A stretch of DNA of 7,745 bases from Sphingobacteriales bacterium (GCA_004294195.1 REAQ01000049.1:1-7745), one strand, 5' to 3'; positions 1 through 5,823 are shown, counted from the first letter of the stretch. The notes: a model not told the origin generated them from the letters alone. A program made the numbers and translations.

Positions 1-576
1 AAGCGGTTGCCAGCCTTTCTTGATGAGGCAGATACAGGTGCGCTAATGCAGGAGGGCAGGGGGGAAGAAGGCTGGAAGGGGTACACCAGGCAGATTATAC
101 TTGAAATCCTGTATTCATGCGGACTACGGGTCAGTGAGTTGATAGGTCTTCGCGAGAAACACGTGGATACCGGGTTACGGCAGATCAAAGTCTTAGGAAA
201 GGGGAACAAGGAAAGGGTCATTCCTGTGAAGCCTGAACTGGCCAATCAGCTTGAGCAATATATGGGAGAGAAGCGAAAGCAGATGGAACGGCCGGATACG
301 GACTACCTACTGGTCAATGAAAAGGGGCAAAAACTCTATGCTAGATATATTTACCGGGAGGTGAACGAGGAGCTCATGGCCTTCCGGAACGTTACCAAGA
401 AAAGCCCCCACCTGATGCGGCACACCTTCGCCACCCAACTCGCAAATAATGGGGCGGATCTGAATGCTATTAAGTCGCTCCTTGGTCACAGCAGCCTGGC
501 AGCCACCCAGGTATACACGCACAGTACTATTGATAAGTTGAAGGATATCCACAAAAAAGCGCATCCGAAAGCCTGA
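1..576 (+). CDS. xerC: XerC/D-type tyrosine recombinase, 3' part (5' end outside window)
   Basis: This is the catalytic part of a tyrosine site-specific recombinase. Such enzymes cut and rejoin DNA through a 3'-phosphotyrosine; housekeeping Xer proteins resolve chromosome dimers at dif. The frame is open from base 1 (AAG), so the gene starts upstream and 191 residues are visible. Counting the TTG at 7 as residue 1, the full catalytic set is present: Arg41 in CGLRVSEL, Lys65 in LGKGNKER, His135 and Arg138 in HLMRHTFAT, His161 in LLGHSS and the nucleophile Tyr170 in QVYTH. The missing part should be the N-terminal core-binding domain. Compact size, and linkage to hpf and the tRNA-tuf cluster as seen in other Bacteroidota, favour a housekeeping XerC-like enzyme over a mobile-element integrase. 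No excisionase, att site or phage gene is adjacent. XerC rather than XerD is an inference. Confidence 0.85.
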   Translation, partial: KRLPAFLDEADTGALMQEGRGEEGWKGYTRQIILEILYSCGLRVSELIGLREKHVDTGLRQIKVLGKGNKERVIPVKPELANQLEQYMGEKRKQMERPDTDYLLVNEKGQKLYARYIYREVNEELMAFRNVTKKSPHLMRHTFATQLANNGADLNAIKSLLGHSSLAATQVYTHSTIDKLKDIHKKAHPKA

Positions 577-578
577 AG

Positions 579-629
579 TGGAATTCTGGAATTCTGAAAT
601 CCAGGAATACAGGAATTTAGGATTTCAGA
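579..629. repeat. Tandem GAATTC repeat plus 10-bp inverted repeat between xerC and hpf
   Basis: TGGAATTC occurs twice in direct tandem (579-586 and 587-594). TCTGAAATCC (593-602) is the exact reverse complement of GGATTTCAGA (620-629), enclosing a 17-nt loop that itself holds two AGGAAT copies. No T-tract follows directly, so it is not an obvious terminator. The style resembles the repeat upstream of rplK at 5791-5848, which suggests a dispersed intergenic repeat family. Confidence 0.6.
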
Positions 630-743
630 TTTGGCTTGGGTATGTTTTTTTTGTAACTTGATATAGCTTCAATGAAGGAAATTTGTACCCCCTGAAAGAG
701 AAGTTCTTTTCTTATTGTTTCACCAGAAAAAATATCGTTTACC

Positions 744-1043
744 ATGAACGTTAACATTCAGACTGTGCGTTTTGAAGCCGATTCCAAGTTGCTTGACCAC
801 GTAAACAGGAAGATCCAGAAAATCGAGAATTTTCATGACAGGATCGTTAAGATTGATGTTTATCTGAAACTGGACAATGTGGTGCACCAGATCAAGGATA
901 AAATTGCTGAAATACGCGTCAGGATTCCCCGTCATGAGTTTTTTGTCAAGCACACCTCCAAGTCTTTTGAAGCCTCATTTGACAGTGCCTTAGAATCAGT
1001 GATCACCCAGATTAAAAAAACGAAAGAAAAGCAAGCCGCATAA
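744..1043 (+). CDS. hpf: Short-form ribosome hibernation-promoting factor, HPF/RaiA family
   Basis: The 99-residue protein matches the length and layout of short HPF/YfiA proteins, which bind the 30S subunit at the mRNA/tRNA channel and silence ribosomes in stationary phase or stress. Visible hallmarks are the N-terminal strand MNVNIQTVRFEAD, the alternating hydrophobic/basic strands in the middle (KIDVYLKLD, AEIRVRIPRHEFF) and the typical C-terminal helix SFEASFDSALESVITQIKK ending in a Lys-rich tail. It lacks the extra C-terminal dimerisation domain of long HPF, so 100S formation would need another factor. The ATG at 744 is the only in-frame start that gives the family N-terminus. No Shine-Dalgarno sequence is evident, as is usual in Bacteroidota. 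A possible weak promoter (TTG at 651, GAAATTTG at 678-685) has poor spacing. A strong terminator follows directly, so the gene is probably monocistronic. Confidence 0.9.
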   Translation: MNVNIQTVRFEADSKLLDHVNRKIQKIENFHDRIVKIDVYLKLDNVVHQIKDKIAEIRVRIPRHEFFVKHTSKSFEASFDSALESVITQIKKTKEKQAA

Positions 1044-1064
1044 ACTTATTCCCATTCTACAACC

Positions 1065-1090
1065 AAAAGGGCCGGAAACGGCCCTTTTTT
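1065..1090 (+). terminator. Intrinsic terminator of hpf
   Basis: A perfect 10-bp stem (AAAAGGGCCG at 1065-1074 with CGGCCCTTTT at 1079-1088) is closed by a GAAA tetraloop and runs into T residues up to 1090. It lies 21 nt after the hpf stop and separates hpf from the tRNA transcription unit. Confidence 0.92.
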
Positions 1091-1124
1091 ATTTTCTGCC
1101 CTTAATTATTTCTGATTCAAAATT

Positions 1125-1153
1125 TTTGCATTTCACAATTTCCATTACCTTTG
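1125..1153 (+). promoter_or_regulatory. Bacteroidota-type promoter for the tRNA cluster
   Basis: TACCTTTG at 1146-1153 matches the Bacteroidota primary-sigma -7 consensus TAnnTTTG exactly. TTTG at 1125-1128, inside TTTTTG, is a -33 candidate with a 17-nt spacer, at the short end of the known range. The expected start site near 1158-1162 lies about 40 nt before the first tRNA, just after the hpf terminator. The same core TTACCTTTGC recurs before rplK at 5852-5861. Confidence 0.6.
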
Positions 1154-1199
1154 CCTTCCCAAAAAATGGGGTGAAGTTCTTTATTTACACCAGAGATAC

Positions 1200-1272
1200 G
1201 CCACTTTAGCTCAGCTGGTAGAGCAACTGATTTGTAATCAGTAGGTCGTTGGTTCGATTCCGACAAGTGGCT
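1200..1272 (+). tRNA. tRNA-Thr (anticodon UGU)
   Basis: The cloverleaf folds fully: acceptor GCCACTT (1200-1206) with AAGTGGC (1265-1271), discriminator T1272, D-arm GCTCAGCTGGTAGAGC, anticodon stem ACTGA/TCAGT around loop TTTGTAA (1231-1237), and T-arm GTTGG-TTCGATT-CCGAC. The anticodon at 1233-1235 is TGT, reading ACA and probably ACG. CCA is not encoded and must be added afterwards. It is the first gene of a four-tRNA cluster ahead of tuf. Confidence 0.96.
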
Positions 1273-1283
1273 CTTCAAGGTAT

Positions 1284-1366
1284 GGGCAGGTTCCAGAGCG
1301 GCCAAATGGGGCGGACTGTAAATCCGCTGTCTTTCGACTTCAGAGGTTCGAATCCTCTCCTGCCCA
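1284..1366 (+). tRNA. tRNA-Tyr (anticodon GUA)
   Basis: An 83-nt class II tRNA. Acceptor GGGCAGG (1284-1290) pairs with CCTGCCC (1359-1365), with discriminator A1366. Anticodon stem GCGGA/TCCGC encloses loop CTGTAAA (1316-1322), giving anticodon GTA. A long variable arm follows (about 1328-1342), as expected for bacterial tRNA-Tyr, then T-arm loop TTCGAAT. CCA is not encoded. It lies 11 nt after tRNA-Thr(UGU), so co-transcription is likely. Confidence 0.96.
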
Positions 1367-1376
1367 CTTTTGAGAA

Positions 1377-1434
1377 AAGGTAGAAGATAAAGGGAAAAGT
1401 GCGAAGGTTTGTTCCTTCCAACTTCTACCTTCGC
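1377..1434 (+). repeat. Competing inverted repeats between tRNA-Tyr and tRNA-Gly
   Basis: AAGGTAGAAG (1377-1386) is an exact reverse complement of CTTCTACCTT (1422-1431). GCGAAGGT (1401-1408) is an exact reverse complement of ACCTTCGC (1427-1434). The two stems share 1427-1431, so they exclude each other. A smaller hairpin, GAAGG/CCTTC (1403-1407 with 1414-1418), fits inside the first fold. It may be a dispersed spacer repeat or a tRNA-processing element; no function is shown. Confidence 0.55.
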
Positions 1435-1452
1435 AGTTCTAACTTTTTAAAT

Positions 1453-1525
1453 GCGGGAGTAGCTCAGTTGGTAGAGCGATAGCCTTCCAAGCTATAGGTC
1501 GCGGGTTCGAACCTCGTCTCCCGCT
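1453..1525 (+). tRNA. tRNA-Gly (anticodon UCC)
   Basis: Acceptor GCGGGAG (1453-1459) pairs with CTCCCGC (1518-1524), discriminator T1525. D-arm is GCTCAGTTGGTAGAGC. Anticodon stem ATAGC/GCTAT encloses CTTCCAA (1484-1490), giving anticodon TCC, which reads GGA/GGG. The T-stem GCGGG/CTCGT contains two G-U pairs around TTCGAAC. CCA is not encoded. Confidence 0.96.
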
Positions 1526-1528
1526 CAG

Positions 1529-1563
1529 AATTGGTCCCATGTGGGGCCGGCCTCTGGGCAATT
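1529..1563 (+). other. Small branched inverted repeat between tRNA-Gly and tRNA-Thr
   Basis: AATTG (1529-1533) pairs with CAATT (1559-1563), enclosing a hairpin GGTCCC-ATGT-GGGGCC (1533-1548, one G-U pair; G1533 can join only one stem) and the palindrome GGCCGGCC (1545-1552). There is no T-tract. It may help RNase processing between the tRNAs; this is a guess from position alone. Confidence 0.35.
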
Positions 1564-1564
1564 A

Positions 1565-1636
<72 letters not shown>

Positions 1637-1703
1637 CAAATAAGTGAAAATGCAGCCTTGCTGCGATATATAACAATTGTACACAACCTAAAAACGGATA
1701 ACA

Positions 1704-2891
1704 ATGTCTAAAGAGCAATTTAAGCGGGACAAACCCCACGTTAACGTTGGTACCATTGGTCACGTTGACCATGGTAAGACCACTTTAACTGCTGCTATCA
1801 CTAACATCCTTGCTAAAAAAGGATGGGCGCAGGAAAAGAAGTATGATGAAATCGATGCTGCTCCTGAAGAAAAAGAGCGTGGTATTACCATCAATACGGC
1901 GCACGTGGAGTATCAGACTGCAAACCGCCACTATGCTCACGTTGACTGTCCTGGTCACGCGGACTATGTGAAAAACATGATCACTGGTGCTGCCCAGATG
2001 GACGGTGCTATCCTGGTTGTGGCTGCTACAGACGGTCCTATGCCCCAAACGAAAGAGCACATCCTGCTCGCTCGTCAGGTAGGCGTTCCCCGGATCGTAG
2101 TTTTCATGAACAAAGTTGATCTGGTTGACGATCCTGAACTGCTGGAATTGGTGGAAATGGAGATTCGTGAACTGTTGAGCACATATGGTTTTGATGGTGA
2201 TAATACACCTATCATCCAGGGCTCTGCAACTGGCGCACTAGCTGGTGATGAGAAATGGGTTACTAAGGTTAACGAGCTTATGGATGCTGTTGACACTTAC
2301 ATTCCCCTGCCTCCCCGCCCGGTTGATCAGCCGTTCCTGATGTCTGTAGAAGACGTATTCACTATCACTGGTCGTGGTACCGTTGCTACAGGCCGTATCG
2401 AGCGCGGACGTATTAAAGTGGGTGAAGGTGTTGAGATCGTAGGTCTTATGGATGCTCCACTGGTGTCAACCTGTACAGGTGTAGAGATGTTCCGTAAGCT
2501 CCTCGACGAAGGTGAAGCTGGTGACAACGCCGGTCTGCTCCTCCGTGGTATTGAGAAGAAAGATATCCGCCGTGGTATGGTTATCTGTAAGCCTGGTTCC
2601 ATCACTCCTCACACTGAGTTCAAGGGTGAAGTGTACGTACTGAGCAAAGAAGAAGGTGGCCGTCACACGCCATTCTTCCAGAAATACCGTCCTCAGTTCT
2701 ATTTCCGTACTACAGACGTAACGGGTGAAGTAGAATTGCCAGCAGGTGTTGAAATGGTAATGCCTGGTGATAACATCAACCTGACGGTAAAGCTGATACA
2801 GCCTATCGCTATGGAAAAAGGTCTGAAATTCGCGATTCGCGAAGGTGGCCGTACCGTAGGTGCTGGTCAGGTGACTGACATCCTTAAATAA
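1704..2891 (+). CDS. tuf: Translation elongation factor EF-Tu
   Basis: EF-Tu is the cytoplasmic GTPase that brings aminoacyl-tRNA to the ribosomal A site. The 395-residue product is full length. GTPase motifs are all present: P-loop GHVDHGKT (19-26), switch I ending RGITIN (59-64), DCPGH (81-85) with the catalytic His85, NKVD (136-139), and a G5 GSATGAL in place of the E. coli GSALKAL. Domain 2 starts around residue 200 ([15 protein letters not shown]) and domain 3 carries the typical GGRHTPFF and the closing [14 protein letters not shown]. The ATG at 1704 gives the conserved N-terminus; AACA rather than a Shine-Dalgarno precedes it. It follows the four tRNAs and precedes tRNA-Trp, the classical tRNA-tufB-type context, so read-through from the tRNA promoter is likely. 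I did not find a convincing separate promoter in the 67-nt spacer. Confidence 0.98.
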   Translation: MSKEQFKRDKPHVNVGTIGHVDHGKTTLTAAITNILAKKGWAQEKKYDEIDAAPEEKERGITINTAHVEYQTANRHYAHVDCPGHADYVKNMITGAAQMDGAILVVAATDGPMPQTKEHILLARQVGVPRIVVFMNKVDLVDDPELLELVEMEIRELLSTYGFDGDNTPIIQGSATGALAGDEKWVTKVNELMDAVDTYIPLPPRPVDQPFLMSVEDVFTITGRGTVATGRIERGRIKVGEGVEIVGLMDAPLVSTCTGVEMFRKLLDEGEAGDNAGLLLRGIEKKDIRRGMVICKPGSITPHTEFKGEVYVLSKEEGGRHTPFFQKYRPQFYFRTTDVTGEVELPAGVEMVMPGDNINLTVKLIQPIAMEKGLKFAIREGGRTVGAGQVTDILK

Positions 2892-2941
2892 GTTCCTGCC
2901 CTTGAAAAAGGGTCTTGGATCAGGATATTCATTACATTGCG

Positions 2942-2976
2942 AAGTACTTAGGGGCAACCCTGAGTACTTTGTTTTC
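2942..2976 (+). terminator. Intrinsic terminator of tuf
   Basis: A 12-bp stem (2942-2953 with 2958-2969, one U-G wobble) is capped by a GCAA tetraloop and followed by TGTTTTCT. It lies 50 nt after the tuf stop, so the tRNA-tuf unit probably ends here, at least partly, before tRNA-Trp-secE-nusG. Confidence 0.82.
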
Positions 2977-2980
2977 TAAA

Positions 2981-3047
2981 AAAGTCAACATTCAAAAGTC
3001 AAAAGTCAAAAAATCGTTTTGAATTTTAGCTTTTGAATGTTGATTTT
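2981..3047. repeat. 18-bp inverted repeat with AAAGTC tandem motifs
   Basis: Bases 2981-2998 pair with 3030-3047: 14 perfect bp (TCAACATTCAAAAG with CTTTTGAATGTTGA), then one G-U wobble and three A-T pairs. The loop contains tandem TCAAAAG-type units. It fills the whole spacer between the tuf terminator and tRNA-Trp. The low-complexity AAAGTC style suggests a dispersed intergenic element. It lacks a T-tract typical of a terminator, though TTTTG at 3044-3048 follows the stem. Confidence 0.6.
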
Positions 3048-3052
3048 GAAAA

Positions 3053-3123
3053 ACGGGTATAGTATAACGGTAGTACAGAGGTCTCCAAAACCTTCAGTCT
3101 GGGTTCGAATCCTAGTACCCGTG
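3053..3123 (+). tRNA. tRNA-Trp (anticodon CCA)
   Basis: Acceptor ACGGGTA (3053-3059) pairs with TACCCGT (3116-3122), discriminator G3123 as expected for bacterial tRNA-Trp. Anticodon stem GAGGT/ACCTT encloses CTCCAAA (3083-3089), giving CCA at 3085-3087. The T-loop is TTCGAAT. CCA is not encoded at the 3' end. secE begins only 14 nt later, so tRNA and mRNA must share a transcript and be separated by processing. Confidence 0.96.
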
Positions 3124-3137
3124 CAAGCTCAGATCAA

Positions 3138-3335
3138 ATGAAGAAGATAGAAGCATATTTTAAAGACTCGTACAGAGAGTTGACCGAGAAGGTGACCTGG
3201 CCAACCTGGGAGCAGCTTCAACAGTCCACCATGATCGTTCTGGTAGCCACTTTACTGATTACCGGAATCGTTTGGGTGATGGACTTTGCCAGCAGTGGCG
3301 TGTTACAATTTGTTTACTCCTTATTTAAGCAGTAA
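3138..3335 (+). CDS. secE: Preprotein translocase subunit SecE
   Basis: SecE is the small essential membrane subunit that clamps SecY in the SecYEG translocon. The 65-residue protein is the short single-span form common outside the gammaproteobacteria. It shows the amphipathic N-terminal helix with the family signature ELTEKVTWPTWEQL (14-27) and one transmembrane segment at about 31-53 (MIVLVATLLITGIVWVM). The ATG at 3138 gives this N-terminus. It is linked to tRNA-Trp upstream, and its stop TAA (3333-3335) overlaps the nusG ATG by one base, the usual secE-nusG pair with probable translational coupling. Confidence 0.95.
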   Translation: MKKIEAYFKDSYRELTEKVTWPTWEQLQQSTMIVLVATLLITGIVWVMDFASSGVLQFVYSLFKQ

Positions 3336-3828
3336 TGGAAACACAGGTTCAGCAGGATGCCAAAGACACCAAATGGTATGTTCTCCGTGTAGTTAGCGGA
3401 AAGGAAAGGAAAATCAAGGAATATCTTGATAAGGATGGAAAGTAATGCGCGAGCGTAACTTTTTTCCAGGCTACATTATGATCGAGGTGGAGAGTGGCAA
3501 ACTCAATGATGATATCATTTCCAGTATTCAGAATATGACCAATGTGATTCATTTTCTGGGTAAGGAAAATCCAATAGCCTTGCGTAAAGCAGAAGTCAAT
3601 AAAATGCTGGGTAAGGTTGATGAGATGAGTGACGCGGGTGGTATGACGATGAGCGAACCATTCATTGTAGGCGAAACCATTAAGATCATTGATGGACCTT
3701 TCAACGACTTCAACGGGGTGATTGAAGAGGTGAACGATGAGAAGAAGAAATTGAAGGTTACCGTTAAAATCTTCGGCAGGGCTACTCCAGTGGAACTGAA
3801 TTACATGCAGGTAGAGAAGATTTCTTAG
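3335..3828 (+). pseudogene. nusG: nusG, interrupted by an internal deletion and frameshift (whole locus)
   Basis: NusG binds RNA polymerase through its NGN domain, and S10 or Rho through its KOW domain. The ATG at 3335 overlaps the secE stop (TAATG) and opens a 36-codon frame with the normal NGN start (KWYVLRVVSGKERKIKEYLDK). It ends at TAA 3443-3445. NusG sequence resumes in the next frame as VMRERNFFPGY and runs to 3828. From the Trp of WYV to the Pro of FFPG there are 31 residues once the frames are joined, against 57 in E. coli NusG. So about 26 residues are missing, including the segment equivalent to VMVPTEEV. The downstream reading matches perfectly and shows no other decay, so the event looks recent, artefactual, or tolerated. 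Restoring the frame needs one extra base near 3438-3442 or a -1 slip at A-AAG; neither restores the missing NGN segment. Confidence 0.75.
3445..3828 (+). CDS. nusG: NusG C-terminal fragment (part of NGN domain plus KOW domain)
   Basis: This 127-codon frame is the translatable 3' part of nusG. It begins at the conserved RERNFFPGY motif, keeps the second half of the NGN domain (residues 1-60), a linker with GGMTMSEP, and a complete KOW domain from about residue 73 (FIVGETIKIIDGPFNDFNGV) to the family ending ATPVELNYMQVEKIS. The ATG at 3445 overlaps the preceding stop as TAATG, the same arrangement as at secE-nusG, so reinitiation is possible. If made alone, it would lack the first NGN strand and helix, so polymerase binding is doubtful, while KOW contacts with S10 or Rho could persist. 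That functional split is inference. The last amino acids and stop TAG are followed by a terminator 29 nt later. Confidence 0.8.
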   Translation: MRERNFFPGYIMIEVESGKLNDDIISSIQNMTNVIHFLGKENPIALRKAEVNKMLGKVDEMSDAGGMTMSEPFIVGETIKIIDGPFNDFNGVIEEVNDEKKKLKVTVKIFGRATPVELNYMQVEKIS

Positions 3829-3857
3829 TCATTAAGAGATTCAGATATAGAGATATT

Positions 3858-3886
3858 AGGCTAGAACAATAGTTCTGGCCTTTTTT
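3858..3886 (+). terminator. Intrinsic terminator after nusG
   Basis: A 10-bp stem (AGGCTAGAAC at 3858-3867 with GTTCTGGCCT at 3872-3881, one U-G pair) with loop AATA is followed by a run of T residues. It ends the tRNA-Trp-secE-nusG unit and isolates it from the lacI-type gene. Confidence 0.88.
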
Positions 3887-3929
3887 CTTGGTGTTATCCG
3901 ATATTTTGACTTTTTACTTACCTTAAAGC

Positions 3930-4940
3930 ATGAAGTCTGTTTCCATTAAGGACATTGCTAACCAAGTTGGTGTTTCCACCACTACCGTTTCGTTTGTCCT
4001 GAATGGGAAAGCCAAGGAAAAGCGCATCAGCGAGGACCTGAAGAATGAAATTTTACGTATAGCCGCACAACTGAACTACAGGCCTAACCAGGTTGCCAGG
4101 GGCCTGAGAACCGGACAAACACATACCCTTGGGTTGATTATTGAGGACATCTCTAACCCCTTTTTCGGCAACCTTGCGAAAGTAGTAGAAGAAGAGGCAG
4201 ACAAACATGGGTATTCTGTGATGTTCTGCTCAACGGATAATCTGGAACATCGCGCCTCAGGTTTGCTAACCATACTCAAGCATCGGCAGATGGATGGTTT
4301 TCTGATAACTCCTACGCCCGGTCTGCGTGAGGATGTACGGCGCCTTGTGGAGGAACTACGTCCGTTAGTATTGATAGACAGGTATTTCCCGGGGCTGGAA
4401 ACCAGCTATGTAGCGGTAGACAACTATCAGGGTGCGTTTGATGCCACCAACTATTTGCTCGGGAAGGGATACAAGAGGATAGTCCTTGTTACAACAGCAT
4501 CTACACAGGTTCAGATGCAGAATCGCCAGCGGGGATATACGGCAGCCCTTGCAGCTCAAGGAATGATAGCTGACGATGAACTGACGCTTAAAGTGGGATT
4601 TGACCTGAGTCCCCAGCAGGCTGTATCAACAATTTCGGGATTTATAACACAAGCCAAGCCTGACGCTGTGTTTTTTACCACCAACTACCTGGGTGTTTAT
4701 GGATTGGAAAGCCTTCGGATCAGTGGCGTTACCATCCCTGCAGATATGGGGATGGTATGTTTTGATGATCATGATCTGTTCCGGCTGGGAAAGCCTGCAG
4801 TAACTGTTGTGGCACAGCCGATTCATGCCATAGCCGTACAGGCCGTGGAATCATTGATAGAACAATTGCAGACCAAACATGGTGTGCAGTCACTGCGTAA
4901 AGTGCTCCTTGAACCCGCATTAATTATCAGAGATACTTGA
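3930..4940 (+). CDS. LacI/GalR-family transcriptional regulator
   Basis: A full-length 336-residue LacI-family regulator: an N-terminal DNA-binding domain and a sugar-binding-like effector domain, normally working as a dimer on a palindromic operator. The helix-turn-helix covers residues 5-25 (SIKDIANQVGVSTTTVSFVLN, recognition helix about 16-24), followed by helix 3 and the hinge helix NQVARGLRTG (53-62), whose Leu59 is the usual minor-groove lever. The periplasmic-binding-protein-like domain starts at THTLGLIIEDISNPFF (64-79) and runs to the C-terminus. No transporter, hydrolase or sus-type gene is nearby, so the ligand and targets cannot be told. The ATG at 3930 gives the standard N-terminus. 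It sits alone between two terminators, an unusual place between nusG and rplK. I found no convincing promoter or operator palindrome in the short upstream spacer. Confidence 0.93.
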   Translation: MKSVSIKDIANQVGVSTTTVSFVLNGKAKEKRISEDLKNEILRIAAQLNYRPNQVARGLRTGQTHTLGLIIEDISNPFFGNLAKVVEEEADKHGYSVMFCSTDNLEHRASGLLTILKHRQMDGFLITPTPGLREDVRRLVEELRPLVLIDRYFPGLETSYVAVDNYQGAFDATNYLLGKGYKRIVLVTTASTQVQMQNRQRGYTAALAAQGMIADDELTLKVGFDLSPQQAVSTISGFITQAKPDAVFFTTNYLGVYGLESLRISGVTIPADMGMVCFDDHDLFRLGKPAVTVVAQPIHAIAVQAVESLIEQLQTKHGVQSLRKVLLEPALIIRDT

Positions 4941-5006
4941 CCTTTCATTTAATTTTAAGTTCTTGCTGACGTGAAGTATGAATCGTATAACGGTGATGTA
5001 TAAACG

Positions 5007-5035
5007 AAAAAAGGCTGTACATCGTACAGCCTTTT
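5007..5035. terminator. Bidirectional terminator between the lacI-type and H1-like genes
   Basis: A perfect 12-bp stem (AAAAGGCTGTAC at 5009-5020 with GTACAGCCTTTT at 5024-5035) has a 3-nt loop. On the minus strand six T residues follow the G/C-rich part, serving the H1-like gene. On the plus strand four T residues follow, serving the lacI-type gene. Both genes point towards it. Confidence 0.88.
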
Positions 5036-5056
5036 GTATGAGGTTTTGAGAAGTGT

Positions 5057-5518
5057 CTATTCACTTTGACCTTCAGTAGTTGCTGACGTTTCAGGAGCAG
5101 GAGCTGGTGCTTCAATAACGGGAAGAACCGCCTGTACCAGAGCCTTTTTTACTGCCTTCTTAACCGCTGCTTTCTTCACGGCTTTCTTTACTACTGCTTT
5201 CTTTACGACTTTCTTTACTACTGCTTTCTTCACAGCTTTCTTTACTACTGCTTTCTTCAGGGCTTTTTTAACAGCTTTCTTCGCTACTGCTTTCTTTGCC
5301 TTTTTAACAGCTACTTTCTTAACTACTTTCTTAGAGGCTGCCTTTTTCGCTGCTTTTTTAACCACTTTCTTAGTGGCGGCTTTTTTAACTGCTTTTTTAG
5401 CTACTGCTTTTTTGGCTTTTTTAGCAACAGCTTTCTTTGCAACTTTTTTAGCTGCTTTTTTCTTTGGAGCCGCTTTTTTAGTTGCTTTTTTAGCTGCTGC
5501 CTTCTTTGCTTTGGCCAT
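5057..5518 (-). CDS. Histone H1-like Lys/Ala-rich DNA-binding protein
   Basis: The 153-residue product is built almost only from Ala, Val and Lys: I count 58 Lys (38%) and no Arg, Cys or aromatic residue. Lys occurs as regular KK pairs every two to five residues, like the C-terminal tail of eukaryotic H1 and bacterial H1-like proteins such as Chlamydia Hc2. Such proteins bind and compact DNA by charge; that is family knowledge, not shown here. Residues 1-128 are basic repeats; the last 25 or so switch abruptly to a neutral/acidic Pro-Ala tail (PVIEAPAPAPETSATTEGQSE). The repeat has a 9-residue period in places, with matching 27-nt DNA repeats. The ATG at 5516-5518 gives the typical MAKAKKAAAKK start. 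On the minus strand TAATTTTC (5573-5566) is a near match to the -7 element, without a good -33. It is convergent with the lacI-type gene. Confidence 0.88.
   Translation of the reverse strand: MAKAKKAAAKKATKKAAPKKKAAKKVAKKAVAKKAKKAVAKKAVKKAATKKVVKKAAKKAASKKVVKKVAVKKAKKAVAKKAVKKALKKAVVKKAVKKAVVKKVVKKAVVKKAVKKAAVKKAVKKALVQAVLPVIEAPAPAPETSATTEGQSE
5183..5263. repeat. Three tandem 27-bp repeats inside the H1-like gene
   Basis: Units at 5183-5209, 5210-5236 and 5237-5263 share an identical first 21 bases and differ only in the last six. They encode a 9-residue Lys-Lys/Ala/Val period in the minus-strand gene. More diverged units continue on both sides. In-frame slippage here could change protein length between strains. 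Confidence 0.85.
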
Positions 5519-5823
5519 AGTTGTAGAGTTTTTAGAATGTGAATTTAATGACTGAGGTTATACACGAAAATTAGGAAGATTAACGCAATTAATAAAAAAC
5601 AATTGCACCCAGTTTTGATAACTGGAATATCAAGCCCCTCCAAAAGCCAAAGAAGGCCTCCGATTTTGCTTTTTGGGCTGTCCGTTGACAAAGGGATCAA
5701 AGTCTTCGGTTGAGCAATCTGTTTAGGAAGCTGTAGTTTTGGTTTACGGCTTGTCTGGACTGTTTACTAGGAGCGTTTTTACCTTCCAGCATTCCGGGAT
5801 TCCGTCTTCCGATTTCCCGCATT
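5519..5823. other. Gene-free region between the H1-like gene and the rplK promoter
   Basis: I see no credible coding frame or tRNA here. It contains several small inverted repeats: GCAATT/AATTGC (5585-5590 with 5601-5606), CCAGTT-TTGAT-AACTGG (5609-5625), and AGCCC/GGGCT (5633-5637 with 5675-5679), the last with an alternative pairing of CCAAAAGC to GCTTTTTGG. The minus-strand leader and promoter of the H1-like gene must lie in its first part. A small RNA or a dispersed repeat cannot be excluded. Confidence 0.5.

Noticed and set aside
1..576. Integrase of a mobile element using the nearby tRNA genes as attachment site
   Set aside because: No direct repeat of a tRNA 3' end, excisionase or cargo genes is seen, and the xer-hpf-tRNA-tuf order is normal for Bacteroidota.
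1117..1305. Minus-strand frame across the tRNA-Thr(UGU) gene
   Set aside because: It overlaps a perfect tRNA and the promoter region, and shows no protein-family signal.
3905..3926. TTTTGAC with TACCTTAA as a lacI-type gene promoter
   Set aside because: The spacing is only about 10 nt and the -7 element matches 6 of 8 positions; it would place the start site at or within the coding start.
5141..5515. Possible CRISPR array from the regular short repeats
   Set aside because: The repeats are contiguous coding repeats of a Lys/Ala protein, with no unique spacers and no cas genes.
5373..5555. Plus-strand frame rich in Ala, Phe and Leu opposite the H1-like gene
   Set aside because: It is the antisense of the Lys/Ala repeat; its composition is a mirror of the KK codons and its end runs into non-coding DNA.
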